DNA of 64,000 bases from Volvariella volvacea V23 (lineage: Eukaryota; Basidiomycota; Agaricomycetes; Agaricales; Pluteaceae): contig KB722741.1 of assembly GCA_000349905.1 (NCBI GenBank), forward strand, positions 265,587 to 329,586. The letters are read 5' to 3'. The stretch's first letter is position 1. Each line of letters starts with the position of its first letter. Shown here in pieces: positions 61,579-64,000 of the stretch. A program made the position numbers and the translations under genes. The notes under the pieces are model-generated. The model was not told the DNA's origin. It saw nothing but the letters and a program-made list of their open reading frames with translations, and searched no databases.

Positions 61579-62616
61579 TTAAAGAAAGTCGCTGATTCGA
61601 AGTTGCCTTCCGTCGATGAACTCTTTGAGTTTTTGCATAAGGTATTTTGCCCGTTGAGAGCACCAGGGCTGGTAATAACTAGATTTACTCCACGAAGACA
61701 GCCGGGTAGGTTGGGTAATGCTGCTCAACTTTTGATACATGGCGGTTCCATTCAATCCAATCCCTTCTGCGTCGAAGGCCAAGATTAGTGCATTGCGAAA
61801 GTTCTGTATCTTGGCACAACCAGGACAATTCAACGGACAACTCGACTGAAAACTGTAATCCAGAATAAATCGCTTGACTTGTTGATGCTCATTACGCCAG
61901 AGGACCTAGGTATGTCAGCCACATCATAAAGTCAAGAACCTCTTAGTCAATTTGAAGGCACTCGTACTAACCCACGCTCGAAAGGTTGTAGGGCTTAGAA
62001 TGCCCTTGTTGGCCTCCTCCAAGGTCTTCGAGATTGTCAAAGGAGCGACAGACTCGTATAAGTCGCAGTAGTGATAATCAACGGCATGGCAAAGGACGAA
62101 AAATGGATCCTCTTTTGCTCGCAACCTGAAAAGGAGTGATTCAGCACTTATAACAAATCATATTGTATCAGAAAAGACGCACCCCATGACAGCCTTGCAA
62201 AGTTCCACTAGCGTATAAACGCCGTATTTATCCGCTGCCACGGCCAACCTTCCAAGCACTTGCATACTGATATCCCGGATACTTGGTACGGCACCTGGGT
62301 GCATGAATGCCAGAAGTATTCGTAGTTCCTCCGATCGTTCTGATAGTGCGCATGTCTCCATCCTCTCCTTACCGCGAAATTCGACAGCGGGGAAGGCATC
62401 GGAGTAAAGACTGAGGTATTCGCTGTGCGCACCAAAGCGAGCTCCGTCTGACGATTTAATTATAACATCGATAGGTCGTGAGCAAGCTTCTCCTGGTGAA
62501 GAAATGCCTAGTAGTGAATAATCGTTAGTTCAGGTTGGTCGACAATTCCCTAGTAAATGAAAACCTAGGCAAGGAGGCGTGCTTTTATCCTGTTCACTGT
62601 GGGGCATTGAGTCCAT
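61579..62616 (-). CDS. BTB/POZ domain protein
   Basis: Four exons (62616-62565, 62507-62183, 62125-61972, 61905-61579), all GT-AG, give 285 residues. The BTB core starts with PIDVIIKSSDGARFGAHSEYLSLYSDAFP, continues with SEELRILLAFMHPGAVPSI and closes with LAVAADKYGVYTLVELCKAVMG. This matches the Agaricomycete BTB type, which uses 'AADKY-V' helices. The second half has a conserved-looking C-terminal helix set and a CPLNCPGCAKIQNFRNA motif with three Cys that may bind metal. BTB proteins dimerise and can act as substrate adaptors for cullin-3 ligases. The target is unknown. The first exon is only 52 bp, but its splice rebuilds the frame exactly. Confidence 0.85.
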
Positions 62617-64000
62617 CTCAAAGTGTACGTTGTACTTCGACTCTAATGGTAATTAAATAGCTGGGTGCATCCAATCCACGCAGTCTTAGATATCACATGC
62701 AGCTGCGACGCAGTATTGGTCTACGCCCTTGTAAAATGCATGCGTAGACGTTCTATTGATTTGCTTCCACGAGCCTGGAGTAGCTGCGTCACAGACATCA
62801 ACTCCAACAGTGGGTGCACCATTTCCATTCCATAAGCCCCTCAGGCTCCAACATTTATCTTACTATTAGCTAAACACCAGGCGAAGACCAACGGACGTGC
62901 CAAACACCCTCAAAAAGCAATCATATAAATTGTGTTTCTGTATTTCCAACAAAGAGTAAGTACCGTACATGATGCTGAATATATATTGGGAGCGATGTGG
63001 TATGCCAAGGCTATAGATAAAGCATGATCAAGCGCGCAGTAGGATGTAGCTATAGTTTGTGCATGTACGGTGAACACCAAGCGAGATAGGAATAACTGAA
63101 ACGGAATGATGTTGATGGCGTAGGTGTGTAGAGTGTCTCGTGTAAGGTCCTCGTTAACGATTTCAAGAAGAGAGAGAGAAATGGAGATGATATAGGGAGC
63201 GTGTGAATAAATGTTATATATGATGCAGTGAAGGAGAGTGGTGCGTGATGAGTAAAGAAGTGAGCGTAGGCAGTCGTGGATAAGGAGATAACAAGGAGGA
63301 TATCGAGGGTCAAGACATTGCGGACGATATGTGTGATAGGTTACAACATCAAAAATGGGGAAGGGAAGGATATGAGAGGACACGAGAGAAGAGGCGTCTA
63401 GGAAAAACAAGAAGAAAGAGTAGGAAGTACAGAGTAGATAAAAATAGCGGATAGAAAGAGCATTGAGGGAGAGCACCGAGAGAGATGGAGAGAAGTAAAA
63501 AACCGAGAGCGAACCCTGTATATACACGTGACTGCAAAAGATAAACGAACTAGAGCGAGATCGAGGAGATAGAAAGACGAGAGAACCAGAGGCCGGGGAT
63601 GAAATAAGGAAAGACCAAAAATGATGAGAGATGGCAATGGTAAGCGATCGGGACCCTGAACGGCTATATGGACAGAGAACAATAAAGAAAGAGCGAGGAA
63701 AGAGAAGATCATAGCGCCAAAGACGGGAAAGTCGGCAACAAAAAGGCAATAGCCCCGGATGCATAACGCGCCCAAATCCATAGACACCGAATCGATGTGA
63801 AATTGTCGATAGTCGCGGTCGAAAAAGGAATGAGAAGCTCAGAGAGGTAAGGAAGGTGAGGAGATGAAGAGAAAAACATACGAAATTCAGGGGACGGGAG
63901 AAGGGGAAACCTAGGATATAAGAAAGCAGAAGGGAGACCTTCCATTATCCCACCAGCACCTCACCGCTTCCCCAACTCCAAAGGCCTCAAAAAGCTCGCA
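62617..64000. other. Gene-free end with a purine-rich strand
   Basis: From about 63100 to 63960 the plus strand is dominated by A and G (gagagagaaatgg, aagaaagagtagg and similar). This opens long but compositionally biased frames on the minus strand, such as 62910-63764, rich in Ser, Leu, Phe and Tyr. I see no known motif and no splice-supported gene. It could be a promoter or 5' region of a gene beyond the window, or a low-complexity repeat. Confidence 0.45.

Noticed and set aside
62910..63764. 284-codon minus-strand frame as a membrane protein
   Set aside because: It is a by-product of the purine-rich plus strand, with extreme Ser/Leu/Phe/Tyr bias, no domain and no splice or start support.

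Overview
The window looks like nuclear DNA of a filamentous basidiomycete, most likely an Agaricomycete. Genes are split by many short introns (about 40-105 bp, mostly 50-60). The families are typical of mushroom-forming and related fungi: AA9 lytic polysaccharide monooxygenase, DUF6593, F-box and BTB proteins, a berberine-bridge-type oxidase, and relics of Ty3/gypsy, Tc1/mariner and Plavaka-like transposons. A Ceratobasidium/Rhizoctonia-like origin is possible but not shown. Exon models were built by hand; except where noted, exon lengths sum to a multiple of three and rebuild conserved family motifs. No rRNA, tRNA or CRISPR was recognised.

Layout. 1-6.05 kb is an AT-rich, CpG-depleted graveyard of mobile elements: the 3' end of a gypsy element with chromodomain and 3' LTR, two large inverted-repeat pairs, a Tc1/mariner transposase fragment and a small palindromic MITE-like element. 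6.5-10.3 kb holds two convergent metabolic genes, a NADH pyrophosphatase and a DUF1479 protein. 11.2-20.6 kb holds, all on the minus strand, an unrecognised acidic protein, a DUF6593 protein, an F-box-like protein and a secreted AA9 enzyme, with long non-coding gaps. 22.4-26.3 kb is a divergent pair of membrane-protein genes: a seven-helix protein with a polyglutamine tail, and a SUR7/PalI-type four-helix protein. 26.6-31.5 kb is one very large Ser-rich acidic protein.

31.5-33.9 kb is a gap with a Plavaka-like transposon relic. 33.9-36.9 kb has the 26S proteasome ATPase RPT6 and the ubiquitin-like HUB1 sharing a 315-bp divergent promoter, then a tiny GPI-anchor-like secreted protein. 37.5-46.8 kb carries TRAPPC11, a SET-domain protein and a membrane-bound J-domain protein in tandem. 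47.3-48.9 kb is an F-box gene whose reading frame shifts once. 51.1-55.1 kb is the Golgi Ca2+/Mn2+ pump PMR1. 58.2-61.1 kb is an FAD-linked oxidase cut by a 100-N assembly gap, followed by a BTB protein and a purine-rich end.

The genes are ordinary, independently regulated eukaryotic genes. Several serve the secretory and protein-quality pathways (TRAPPC11, PMR1, the J-protein, RPT6, F-box and BTB adaptors), but there is no operon-like cluster. The most notable observations are three introns that appear to use GC instead of GT donors, near-total CpG loss in the transposon block including asymmetric decay between the two arms of an inverted repeat, and lineage-restricted large proteins with no recognised function.
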